A model generated the notes under the pieces. It made no database searches. It was not told the origin of the DNA and was given only the letters and a program-made list of their open reading frames with translations. Below, in pieces: positions 36,854 to 45,204 of a DNA stretch of 64,000 nt (positions are counted from its first letter, which is position 1; each line of letters opens with the position of its first letter). The stretch comes from Akkermansia muciniphila (lineage in GTDB: Bacteria > Verrucomicrobiota > Verrucomicrobiia > Verrucomicrobiales > Akkermansiaceae). The stretch is taken from the NCBI RefSeq assembly GCF_030848305.1, contig NZ_CP114598.1:248001-312000 (forward strand), in the 5' to 3' direction. The position numbers were made by a program, and so were the translations under genes.

Positions 36854-37321
36854 ATGACGCACGCCTCCCCCGCCCCGGATGAACAGGAATTCTGGCTTTT
36901 CATTCAGGATGCCCCTCTGCCGGCCGCAGAGGAATTGCAGGAGAGCATGTTCCGCCTGGACGGCTGTTTCCGGCTGAACCTTTCCGGTGCGCCGGAAAAC
37001 GCTCCGGACCATGTGCTGGAAGGAGAATATCTGGATGAAGAGGGAGAATCCCAGCTGGACGTATTCTGGGTCATGGAAACGGACGACGCGCGCCAGGCGT
37101 TCAAAAGGGACAACGCGGCCCTCCGGCAGATAGGGAACCGCACCAAAATGCTGCGCTTCATTCTGGAGGACGAATATGCCCTGGGCCATGTATTCGCCAT
37201 GATTCACGCCATACTGGAACAACGGGACGGCCTGCTGGTCATTCCGGACTCCCGGGGGAACGTTATTCTGGAACGGAAGAAAGCTTTGGATTTCCTGAAC
37301 AGGGAAATCCGGGAAAGTTAA
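36854..37321 (+). CDS. Conserved-looking protein of unknown function
   Basis: A 155-residue acidic, soluble protein starting at the ATG at 36854 (MTHASPAPDEQEFWLFIQDA). No signal peptide, membrane helix or known motif is seen. It diverges from thiD by 112 bases. Its stop overlaps that of the convergent Sel1 gene: the TTAA at 37318-37321 serves as stop for both strands. Confidence 0.6.
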   Translation: MTHASPAPDEQEFWLFIQDAPLPAAEELQESMFRLDGCFRLNLSGAPENAPDHVLEGEYLDEEGESQLDVFWVMETDDARQAFKRDNAALRQIGNRTKMLRFILEDEYALGHVFAMIHAILEQRDGLLVIPDSRGNVILERKKALDFLNREIRES

Positions 37322-38346
37322 CGTTTCTGCGTCTGCGGAGCAGAACCGCCCTCACGCTCCGCATTCAGTTGAAGCGCCTTCTTTTTCCAGACTTCCGCCA
37401 TATCCGCATCCTGAGAGGTTCCCTTTCCGGTGCTGTAGCAGACGGAAAGCATCAGCATGGCGTTGACGTGATTCTGCCCGGCGGCCAGCCGGAGCCAGCT
37501 GAACGCCTTTCCCTCATCCACAGGCACGCCGGAACCTTCCAGATAAGCCAGTCCCACGATATACTGGGAATGGGCGTCTCCGGCCGCAGCCGCCTGTTCA
37601 TACCACTTCATGGCTCGCTCCATATCCCGCTCCACTCCCTGCCCCTTTGCATAAATGTTCCCCAGATAGACGGACGAAGGCGTATTCCCTCCGTTGGCGG
37701 CCTTCTCCAGCAGCGCCAGGCCGGAAGCGGCATCCTTCTCAAAACCCATCTTCCCCTCCATGTAAGCCCGGCCCAGCAGCCCCATGGCAGCCGGATGTTC
37801 CTCATCCGCCGCCTTGCGCCACAGCCCCAGCGCCTTGTTCAGATCCTGATCCGCACCATCCCCCTTGAAATACATCATTCCCAACATGTACAGGGCGTTC
37901 CCCCGCTGGGTACCCGGGCGGGCAAGCCCGTACTCAAACCACTCCCTGGCCGCTACGGCATCACGCTTGATTCCCGTTCCATACAGGAACATGGCGCCGA
38001 TAACCGTTTCCCCGGAGTACCCGGAACCGGTCTCCGCCACGGAATCACACCAGGAACGCACGTCCAGCGGATGAACCCAGCCATTCTGCAACCCCTCCGC
38101 ATACAGAGCGGCCACATCATTGAGGGCTTTTACATGCTCGCTGCCATTTTCCTTCTCGCGGCCGGCGCCGGCCACAGCAGCGTCCAGGCGCTCTCTCCAT
38201 ATTTCCGCCTCTTTCCGCACCGCAGACGGCTTTTCCCGTTCCGCTGAAGGAGCAGCCTGCTTTTCCCCGGAAGAAGGGGCGCGGTCACATCCGCTCAAAA
38301 AAAAGAAAGCGAAGGAAGCCGCCCATAAAGAGACAATTTTTTTCAT
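37318..38346 (-). CDS. Sel1-repeat lipoprotein
   Basis: A 342-residue protein when started at the ATG at 38346 (MKKIVSLWAASFAFFFLSGC), a lipoprotein signal with the acylated Cys in LSGC. After a charged linker come about five Sel1-like TPR repeats (for example GNALYMLGMMYFKGDGADQD, SSVYLGNIYAKGQGVERD, SQYIVGLAYLEGSGVPVD). Sel1 repeats mediate protein-protein contacts at the envelope; partners are unknown. Another Sel1 protein is encoded at 54043-55470. Confidence 0.85.
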   Translation of the reverse strand: MKKIVSLWAASFAFFFLSGCDRAPSSGEKQAAPSAEREKPSAVRKEAEIWRERLDAAVAGAGREKENGSEHVKALNDVAALYAEGLQNGWVHPLDVRSWCDSVAETGSGYSGETVIGAMFLYGTGIKRDAVAAREWFEYGLARPGTQRGNALYMLGMMYFKGDGADQDLNKALGLWRKAADEEHPAAMGLLGRAYMEGKMGFEKDAASGLALLEKAANGGNTPSSVYLGNIYAKGQGVERDMERAMKWYEQAAAAGDAHSQYIVGLAYLEGSGVPVDEGKAFSWLRLAAGQNHVNAMLMLSVCYSTGKGTSQDADMAEVWKKKALQLNAEREGGSAPQTQKR

Positions 38347-38509
38347 CATGGCCATTACCATAAGACAGCCTCATCAGGCTGCCAAGAAGAGAAATGACGG
38401 AAACGCCGCCTCCGCACGCCGCGGAAGGGAGAAGCCGGAGAGCCGGATTTCCTCTTTTTGCATTGAATATTTTCCTCTTTTTGCTCTACTGAAACCAGTT
38501 CAACCTCTG

Positions 38510-39247
38510 ATGAAATTCGTTCTGCCCCTGTATCTCTTGACATGCCTGGGCCTGGCGTTCCTGGTAAGTTTTTCCTGCCGGGGTTCCGCGACGGAACTTC
38601 CCGTAAAATACGTCTTCGAGCTGTCGGATGAGCCGGTGAAAGTGCATCCCGGCAAAATAGATACCAAAAGCGTTTTCTTCCCCAAATACGCGCGCGGCAC
38701 GTCTCCGGAAACCCTGAAGCGGCAGGCCGCCCTCTTCCAGTCCAAGGCCTCTCACGAGGCCTCCAAAAGCAAACCGGCCATCAGCATCCACATGAATGAC
38801 GACAAAATGGAAAGGGACGTCCATGAGCGGTCAGGCTATGAATTTCACCATGCGGAAAACCAGGAAGACATTGTCATCACAACCGAGACGCCGGACGAGG
38901 AAGTCTGGCTGAACGCCGGGGATCCGGACAGTCCCTTTTTCCATACGCCCCGTTCCGCCGCCAATACGGGAACTCGCGGAACCGCCACGCTTTCCGATTC
39001 CTGGCCCGCCTGGAATGAAGAAGAAGTCAACCTGCACATGAACCTTCCGGAATCGGCGCCGCGCCCCCTGGTAGTGCAGCCGGCTCCGTCCGGAGCCATC
39101 CGCACCATCATCAAATCCTTTAACGGAACCGTTTTTGAAGCGGATGCGCAGCCCATGCATCCCGTCTGGGATCAGCTCCCGCCCGGATACGTTCCTATTC
39201 CGGCTCTTCCGGCCTATCAGCCCGCTATATTGAAGAAATTACAATAG
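38510..39247 (+). CDS. Secreted protein of unknown function
   Basis: A 245-residue protein when started at the ATG at 38510, giving the export signal MKFVLPLYLLTCLGLAFLVS followed by FSCRGS (possible lipid-modified Cys). The rest is polar, with a Pro-rich C-terminus (PPGYVPIPALPAYQPA). No family recognised. The open frame extends further upstream, but that part overlaps the Sel1 gene's leader and does not look coding. Confidence 0.55.
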   Translation: MKFVLPLYLLTCLGLAFLVSFSCRGSATELPVKYVFELSDEPVKVHPGKIDTKSVFFPKYARGTSPETLKRQAALFQSKASHEASKSKPAISIHMNDDKMERDVHERSGYEFHHAENQEDIVITTETPDEEVWLNAGDPDSPFFHTPRSAANTGTRGTATLSDSWPAWNEEEVNLHMNLPESAPRPLVVQPAPSGAIRTIIKSFNGTVFEADAQPMHPVWDQLPPGYVPIPALPAYQPAILKKLQ

Positions 39248-39264
39248 GAGGGGGGCAGAAAGCC

Positions 39265-40530
39265 TCAGAACTTGAAGCGGACAGCCCCGAAAACAGACCA
39301 TCCGTTAAAGGCTTTGGCCGTTGCCGAATCCACATGGCTGGTGACATACTCTACAGCCAGCATCAGCTTGACCGCATTGACGGCCTCCGGACACAGATAG
39401 CAATTCAGCCCCAGGTAAAAGGAATGCATGCTGTCCACCCATGCGGGGTAATGGGTGACGCTGGGCACATAACGGGTATTCAGCTTCACAGAACGGTTCC
39501 CAAAAGAGCACTGGTATTGAAAGACGCCCTCAAGATGCGGGGAAATCCGGTAAATGGGCTGCAACACCAGTCCGTACACATTCTTTGCGCCAGGCTGGCC
39601 TACAATTCCCACGCCTGCCAGCAAATTCCCCATGATGGAGAAAGCGCCGCGGCTGGCGTCCCAGCTCAGGGAAATCACGTCCTGCGCCCCCGTTCCGCAG
39701 TAATCGGACGAGGAAGGGATTTTCCTTCCCCGCCAATCCGTAAAATTATGGGCATACTGGTACCCCAGAAACTGGCTGTCCCACATGGGAGAAGCCACCT
39801 TCCACTTCATGGCGTTCAGGAGAAACAGGTTGTCCGCGGAATGAAACTGGATTTCATCCTTCAAATCCGTACCGTTCGCATTCAGGTAAACGCCGTAGGA
39901 ATGGTACAGGCTCTTGGCATCCTTCTGAAAATTGGCCTCCAGCCCCCAGTTGGAAATAGGGATTAATTCATTGCACAGGGCGGACCTTTCCACTGTTTTA
40001 ATCCGTGAGGAAGCCAGGCAATATTCCGACGTCAGGTGAGGCGTCAGCTTGCCGGCCCTGAGCTTGACGCCGGACATGGTCTTTTCCAGATAAAGTTCAT
40101 ACAGGGACCACTCCGTGTGGCTGCCGATCCATTCTCCCCGCACTTCGCGGTGCCGGCCTTCCAAATCCCCTACATTCGTCAGATTGGACAGACGCCAGGA
40201 ACCGTCCCCCATCAGGATGTCGCCGCCCAAGTAAGCGCGCCTCCACCCGTTGTTATGGCCGCCGGAAGAAGCGCAGAATTTATTGGCTCCATTGGGGCTG
40301 ACGGCTGCTGCCTGATACTGGCCGATCAGCGTCAGCTTCACCTTCCTGATCCATGAGGAATCATTCCGGTACAGCACGGGACCGCGGTCCAGCACCCGGC
40401 ACAGGGACGGCAGAGATTCCCCGGAAACCGGCTGGAACTGAGTTGCTCCCACACCGGCTTCCGCCGAAGGAAAGGCGGCACACCAGCAAGCGGCCAACAG
40501 GGACATCCCCGGAAAAACAAGCTTCATCAT
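39265..40530 (-). CDS. Outer-membrane porin-like beta-barrel protein
   Basis: A 421-residue exported protein: signal peptide ending around AAFPSAEA, then alternating amphipathic strands with many aromatic residues (YELYLEKTMSGVKLRAGKL, GAFSIMGNLLAGVGIVG) and a C-terminal aromatic residue (AVRFKF), the usual outer-membrane insertion signal. The pattern resembles phosphate-selective porin O/P-like or carbohydrate porins. The substrate is unknown. A second Met three bases later is an equally good start. Confidence 0.65.
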   Translation of the reverse strand: MMKLVFPGMSLLAACWCAAFPSAEAGVGATQFQPVSGESLPSLCRVLDRGPVLYRNDSSWIRKVKLTLIGQYQAAAVSPNGANKFCASSGGHNNGWRRAYLGGDILMGDGSWRLSNLTNVGDLEGRHREVRGEWIGSHTEWSLYELYLEKTMSGVKLRAGKLTPHLTSEYCLASSRIKTVERSALCNELIPISNWGLEANFQKDAKSLYHSYGVYLNANGTDLKDEIQFHSADNLFLLNAMKWKVASPMWDSQFLGYQYAHNFTDWRGRKIPSSSDYCGTGAQDVISLSWDASRGAFSIMGNLLAGVGIVGQPGAKNVYGLVLQPIYRISPHLEGVFQYQCSFGNRSVKLNTRYVPSVTHYPAWVDSMHSFYLGLNCYLCPEAVNAVKLMLAVEYVTSHVDSATAKAFNGWSVFGAVRFKF

Positions 40531-40850
40531 AGGCTAAACAAACAAATTGGGCGCACATCTTAAGGAGCCGCCTTTGAAAATCAAGCCCGGATGTTCCTTT
40601 CGACATCACAGGTTTCTGAAAGGGTTGTTACAAAGAACGGTAATGGTGAACGCAGCGGTACGCCCTTACGGAGCGCCACTATCAAAAGGCTTAGGGATGC
40701 AGGTTTCGGCACGGACTGGAGTTATGGCGACATCAGCCTGCGTATTATCGGCCTGACGAATGGGGGCCATTCCTCATCATTCCCGACGCGATGGCGAAAC
40801 CATAATGAAGTTCCCTGGCATCATCGCTAACGTTTACCGGCTCCAGCGCA
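40531..40850. other. Gene-free stretch with a weak unidentified open frame
   Basis: About 320 bases between the porin and the methyltransferase genes. A plus-strand open frame at 40591-40830 (79 codons, including GFGTDWSYGDISLRIIGL) uses more A/T-ending codons than its neighbours. It has no recognisable family and could be a decayed or transferred fragment. No confident gene is called. Confidence 0.35.
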
Positions 40851-42914
40851 TCATTCCGGCAAGCTTTCCCTCCCGGCCCGCATGGAGGAACATGCCTGAA
40901 TAACAACCTCCCGCTCCTGCGGGGAAAGGCCGTAAATGTCTTCCATCAGCACATTCATCCGCTCATCCCCTTCCGGACAATAGCGGACCGCGAGCGCGTC
41001 CGCCAGCCTTTCCGCCTCCCGCAACAGGGGAAGGCCGGGCACGCGGATGGGGGCCCGGAGGATAGGGGCGGTATCCATCTGGAAAAAATCCCCCTGCATT
41101 TTTCCCCGGCGGAGAAACCAAAACTGCATCAGGCGCGAATTGAACAGAGCCGCCAGATATTTCATGCTCACGCGTTCCGAGCGAATCACGTTGAATGCCA
41201 TCATCACATAAGCCTCCTTTTCCGTATAGGAGAAGGTTGGACGGGCACACTTCCTGACGGCCAGGATTTTGGGGCCGGGACGGAAAAAACGCTCCTGCCG
41301 GGGCCAGTGCACATGGTAGTATTTCATGCGGCCCATGCGTGTTTCCCGCCGGGCCTCCATCAGGGGACGGAACTTTTCCAAATGGCGCAAAAGCGTAACG
41401 GCCTGCTCCGCTCCGTTGGACGGGGTCAGATATAACAACACCTTTTCAGGAGCGTTCAGCGCATGCCGCCCTGCCTGAACAGGTTCATACAGAGGCTTGA
41501 GAAAACGCCGCTCCCGTTCCGGCAGCAGGTCAACATACCCCTTAGGCACGACGAATACCCCATCCCCCCTCCGGATTCCGAACCGCCGCACTGTTTCAGG
41601 CCCCAGATTCTCCAGAGCGCGGGAGGAAACGACGTCAGGATTCGGCACAATCCCCTGCGTCATTTCCTTTGCGGCATCCAGCCTGAAATTCCGGCACGCT
41701 TCCATCTTTTCCAGAAGACGCCGCTCTGCTGAAGAGCAGAAGGACAATCCTTCCCTGACGCACGTTCCGACATCTTCCGGCAGGGGAAACCGACGGTACG
41801 GCTCATGTTCCAGAAATGATTCCACTTCATTCACGGAGCCGCCAAAACGGCGGTATTCCGGAACCAGACGCTTGCCTTCCTCTCCCTTTTTCTCCGCCAG
41901 AACAGTCATGGTATGGACGCGGGCGGATTCAAACACCCGGCAGGCTCCGAAATCCGACAAGCGCAGCAAACCGCAATCTTCCAGCAGCTTGCGGCGGAGA
42001 AAGGCGGCTCCGGCATTAGCCATCCACTTGTTGGGAACGACCAGATGCATCACGCCCCCCCGCTTCAGGACATCCAGCCCCACACAGGCAAACACGTACC
42101 AGTAATCCATGCGGGAAGAACAGTAGGAAGCAAGAGAAGAACATTTCAAGCGGTCAAATAATTCCTTGTTCCCTTTTTCCCCGACAAAAGGGGGATTGCC
42201 TATCACCAGGTCAAAGCCTCCTTCCTCCATGACCGTTGAAAGGCCCTGCCGCCAGACGCCGGACGCAGACATATCCAGACTGTCCCCGCACAGCAGGCGA
42301 TCCCGTAACTCCCCCTTTCCTCCGGCGGCGAGCCATGCGCAACGAAAACGGAAACGGGCCACTTCCAACGCCTCCGCACAGACATCCACTCCATAAATAT
42401 TCTCTTCCAAAACGGAGCGGATTAAATCGGACTCCGGACACCCCGGTTCCAGACGCTTTCTGCGGGAGACAAGCTCCCGGAGCATTCCCATGGTGAATGC
42501 TCCGGCCCCGGCGGATAAATCCAGCACACGGACACTTCCCAGCAACCCGGCTTCTTCATCACCGCTCCTGGGAGCAGGCAATCTGGATTCCAGCCAGGAA
42601 GATACCGCTTCCCGGGCCATCCAGCGAACAAGAAAGCCGGGGGTATACACCGTCCCGGAACGGCGGGCATCCGTCAGGAAACGCCCCAGCAATCCTTCCA
42701 GCACGGAAGGAGTAACAGCCCGGCGGGCCTCCTCTTCCCTCAAGGAAAAAGCGAATCCCCCCGGCAGCCGGCCCTCACGGCCAGCCTGCCGTTTCAGCAA
42801 ATTATTCATCACCGCCTCTTTCAACCGCCCCCAGGTTTCAGGACGGCCCCCGCCGCCCTTCTCCACGGCGAAACACTGAGCTATAAAACAATCCTGAACG
42901 TTCCGCTCCTTCAC
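40851..42914 (-). CDS. N6-adenine DNA methyltransferase (Eco57I/TaqI-like), apparently solitary
   Basis: A 687-residue class I SAM-dependent methyltransferase. Motif I is VRVLDLSAGAGAFTMGML, the SAM-binding acidic residue is in GVDVCAEALEVA, and the catalytic motif IV is NPPF (IGNPPFVGEKGNKELF). The C-terminal half resembles the TaqI/Eco57I target-recognition domain (GRMKYYHVHWPRQE, KYLAALFNSRLMQFWFL). Type IIG enzymes carry an N-terminal nuclease; here only ~150 residues precede motif I and no PD-(D/E)XK pattern is seen. No nuclease gene adjoins. It may be an orphan methylase or the methylase part of a lost system. Confidence 0.8.
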   Translation of the reverse strand: MKERNVQDCFIAQCFAVEKGGGGRPETWGRLKEAVMNNLLKRQAGREGRLPGGFAFSLREEEARRAVTPSVLEGLLGRFLTDARRSGTVYTPGFLVRWMAREAVSSWLESRLPAPRSGDEEAGLLGSVRVLDLSAGAGAFTMGMLRELVSRRKRLEPGCPESDLIRSVLEENIYGVDVCAEALEVARFRFRCAWLAAGGKGELRDRLLCGDSLDMSASGVWRQGLSTVMEEGGFDLVIGNPPFVGEKGNKELFDRLKCSSLASYCSSRMDYWYVFACVGLDVLKRGGVMHLVVPNKWMANAGAAFLRRKLLEDCGLLRLSDFGACRVFESARVHTMTVLAEKKGEEGKRLVPEYRRFGGSVNEVESFLEHEPYRRFPLPEDVGTCVREGLSFCSSAERRLLEKMEACRNFRLDAAKEMTQGIVPNPDVVSSRALENLGPETVRRFGIRRGDGVFVVPKGYVDLLPERERRFLKPLYEPVQAGRHALNAPEKVLLYLTPSNGAEQAVTLLRHLEKFRPLMEARRETRMGRMKYYHVHWPRQERFFRPGPKILAVRKCARPTFSYTEKEAYVMMAFNVIRSERVSMKYLAALFNSRLMQFWFLRRGKMQGDFFQMDTAPILRAPIRVPGLPLLREAERLADALAVRYCPEGDERMNVLMEDIYGLSPQEREVVIQACSSMRAGRESLPE

Positions 42915-43138
42915 TGCGGCATTCGTACACTACTGGAACGGGCCGCGCAATCAAAAGGAGAAATTGTCCGGGAAGCCAGCTTCAGAACATTCATGCCCGG
43001 AATGCCCTTTCCTCGACAATCCCGGCGCGCTTACACCGGCAATGCCTGTTTCCATGGAGGCAACACCCCATTTCATAAATCCGGTTTCCCTATCAGGTTT
43101 CAGGTTTCTCAATTCGTTTCTCTATTCCCTTATTTTGG

Positions 43139-43176
43139 AATAAATAAAATCCGGCTTTGCCATCAGCAAGCCGGAC
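43139..43176 (-). terminator. Terminator of the tRNA-Thr/tRNA-Lys operon
   Basis: On the minus strand CCGGCTT and AAGCCGG form a stem with a nine-base loop, followed by ATTTTATTTATT. It lies about 12 bases beyond the 3' end of the last tRNA-Lys gene. Confidence 0.7.
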
Positions 43177-43187
43177 TAAAAAAGAGA

Positions 43188-43263
43188 TGGTACCCCGTCA
43201 CGGGCTCGAACCGTGGACAAACTGATTAAGAGTCAGCTGCTCTACCAACTGAGCTAACGAGGC
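43188..43263 (-). tRNA. tRNA-Lys(CUU), copy 2
   Basis: 76 bases with CCA encoded. The acceptor arm pairs GCCTCGT with ACGGGGT, the D arm reads GCTCAGTTGGTAGAGC, and the anticodon loop CTCTTAA gives CUU. The T arm carries GGTTCGAGCCC. It is identical to the copy at 43300-43375. Confidence 0.95.
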
Positions 43264-43299
43264 ACTGGAATAAGGGCATCCCTTGCAGGAACGACCGGA

Positions 43300-43375
43300 T
43301 GGTACCCCGTCACGGGCTCGAACCGTGGACAAACTGATTAAGAGTCAGCTGCTCTACCAACTGAGCTAACGAGGC
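43300..43375 (-). tRNA. tRNA-Lys(CUU), copy 1
   Basis: Identical in all 76 bases to the downstream copy, with 36 bases of unrelated spacer between them. The anticodon is CUU. It is transcribed after tRNA-Thr in the same cluster. Confidence 0.95.
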
Positions 43376-43417
43376 ATGTATCCGGTGATTCCCCGCGACA
43401 AGCACCACCCATGAAGA

Positions 43418-43492
43418 TGGAGCCACTGGTCGGAATTGAACCGACGACCCACGCATTACGAATGCGTTGCTCTACCCCTGAGCTACAGTGGC
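43418..43492 (-). tRNA. tRNA-Thr(CGU)
   Basis: 75 bases with CCA encoded. The acceptor arm pairs GCCACTG with CAGTGGC, the anticodon loop is TTCGTAA with anticodon CGU, and the T loop is TTCAATT. It is the first gene of a three-tRNA cluster. Confidence 0.95.
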
Positions 43493-43686
43493 ATCGCGAG
43501 AAGCGCACGAGCAAGTAATCATAAGAGTCCCCTTTTAGCAAGTCTTTTTTGCAATAAGACCGTTTTTTTACTCCTTGAATGCGGAATAGAAGCCAAGAGC
43601 GGCAGGTGACAGTAGAAGAGCTTGCATAGGCGCGGGAAACATGGTGGAGTTCATGTCCTCAAAGAGCTTTTCTTTCCCTACTTATC

Positions 43687-44184
43687 ATGAAGGCATATTA
43701 CATTTTCCAGCAGGCGGACGAAGAAACAATCAGCAACATTCTGGACTGGATGCGCAACCAGGAACGCGCCATTTACCGCGCCGCCGTGCGTGAACTTGGA
43801 GCCCTGAAAAAACTGCGCCCCGAATTTATCCAGCGCAAACCTCTTCAGGAACAATTTTCCTTCATCAAGAAAATGCTGTCATGGAAACCCAGCAATGAAA
43901 TCGGTGATCATCTGCTTCAGGTCTGGCTGTTGCGCAAACACCAGGACATGCTGATTACGTTCCTGAATACCCTGGGCATCCCCCATGACGGCAACGGCAT
44001 TGTCAATGAACTGCCGGAAACGCTGGACAAGGACAAACTCGCCAAAGCTGTGGACGAACTGTTTGAAAAATACCCTGCCGGCGTAGCGTCCGTATACCTC
44101 CAGATGTTCCAGCTCCAGACGGAAGACGGCTGGGATGAACTGGCCGAAGTTCTGGCGAACGACCCCCGCGTCACGATTCGCTGA
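43687..44184 (+). CDS. Alpha-helical protein of unknown function
   Basis: A 165-residue soluble protein, mostly helical, starting MKAYYIFQQADEETISNILD and ending LANDPRVTIR. Typical codon use, a clear ATG and a terminator directly downstream support a real gene. No family or motif recognised. Confidence 0.7.
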   Translation: MKAYYIFQQADEETISNILDWMRNQERAIYRAAVRELGALKKLRPEFIQRKPLQEQFSFIKKMLSWKPSNEIGDHLLQVWLLRKHQDMLITFLNTLGIPHDGNGIVNELPETLDKDKLAKAVDELFEKYPAGVASVYLQMFQLQTEDGWDELAEVLANDPRVTIR

Positions 44185-44209
44185 CGTTATTCTCCTCCGA
44201 GGCATAACA

Positions 44210-44241
44210 GGGCCGCTCCGTCCCGGAGACGGCCCTTTTTT
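44210..44241 (+). terminator. Terminator of the 43687-44184 gene
   Basis: The stem GGGCCG/CGGCCC with an inner TCCG/CGGA pairing is followed by seven T, 26 bases past the stop codon. Confidence 0.88.
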
Positions 44242-44359
44242 ATGGAGGCAGACGGCCTGCCTGCCGCTGTTCTCCGGGCTCCTGGAGAAATAAGCGTAGG
44301 AACGCGCGGAACCTGTTTGAAACAGCTGTAATGGAAAGCATGCCGGAAGCGCAAGCCCA

Positions 44360-45145
44360 TCAGGAGGAGGCGCTGTCTGCCTGTTCCGGATGAAATGACC
44401 ACCCCTCATCCCCATGGTACACCATCATACGGGACATGCCGCCGTCAATGACCAGATTCTCCGCATTGACAAAGCCGGAGCTGCAGAGAAAGAAAACGGC
44501 CTTCACGATATCTTCCGGCGAACCGACACGTCCGGAAGGGTGCTGAAAACCGTCTTCCGGAGACAGGACGCCGAAAGCCCCCGTGTCAATCCAGCCAGGA
44601 CTGATGCTGTTCACACGAACGCCGAAAGGGGCGAGGCTCATGGCGAGAGCATGAGTTAAAGAAGTGAGGGCGCCCTTGGCCGCGCTATAGCTTTCCGTAT
44701 CCTTCTGGGACATGGATGCGCGGGTGGAAGCAATATTCACGATGGAAGCGCCGCGGGAAAAATGGTCGCGAAATAAAAGGCTTAGCAGATAGGGAGCGGA
44801 AACTCCCACGCGCAAAACTTCATTGAATTCCTCAAAGGAACAGCCGGACAGAATGCCGCGACGCGTGATGCACGCATTATTTACCAGCACATCCACATGC
44901 CCAAAGCATTCCAACACCTTTTCCGCAAAAGACCGCACGTCCTCTTCCACGCCAGCATTGCCCGTCACGCAAAGATGCCCCTCTCCCGGCAGTTCCTCCA
45001 GCAGGGAGGCCGTTTCCTCATGCTTCACATCCAAAACCGCCACCCGGGCTCCCGCCGCAGCGCAGGCTTCCGCAATGGCGCGGCCAATGCCGCAGGCTCC
45101 TCCCGTCACCACCACGGTACTGCCGGAAAAATCAACATCCTTCAT
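44360..45145 (-). CDS. SDR-family oxidoreductase
   Basis: A 261-residue short-chain dehydrogenase. It has the Rossmann motif VVTGGACGIGRAIAEA, an Asp after the second strand (VAVLDVKHEE) suggesting NAD(H), VNNACI in place of NNAG, the catalytic Ser in IVNIASTRAS and YSAAKGAL (YxxxK). PGWIDTGAFG and DGGMSRM complete the fold. The substrate is unknown. It is transcribed alone. Confidence 0.9.
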   Translation of the reverse strand: MKDVDFSGSTVVVTGGACGIGRAIAEACAAAGARVAVLDVKHEETASLLEELPGEGHLCVTGNAGVEEDVRSFAEKVLECFGHVDVLVNNACITRRGILSGCSFEEFNEVLRVGVSAPYLLSLLFRDHFSRGASIVNIASTRASMSQKDTESYSAAKGALTSLTHALAMSLAPFGVRVNSISPGWIDTGAFGVLSPEDGFQHPSGRVGSPEDIVKAVFFLCSSGFVNAENLVIDGGMSRMMVYHGDEGWSFHPEQADSASS

Positions 45146-45204
45146 AGGCTGATTGTCATATCCCGCCCAAGAAAGTCAATCATCGCTTTCCGCGCATACG
45201 GCGC

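Noticed and set aside
43188-43492. tRNA cluster as an integration site
   Set aside because: No integrase, no displaced tRNA 3' end repeat and no phage-like genes on either side.
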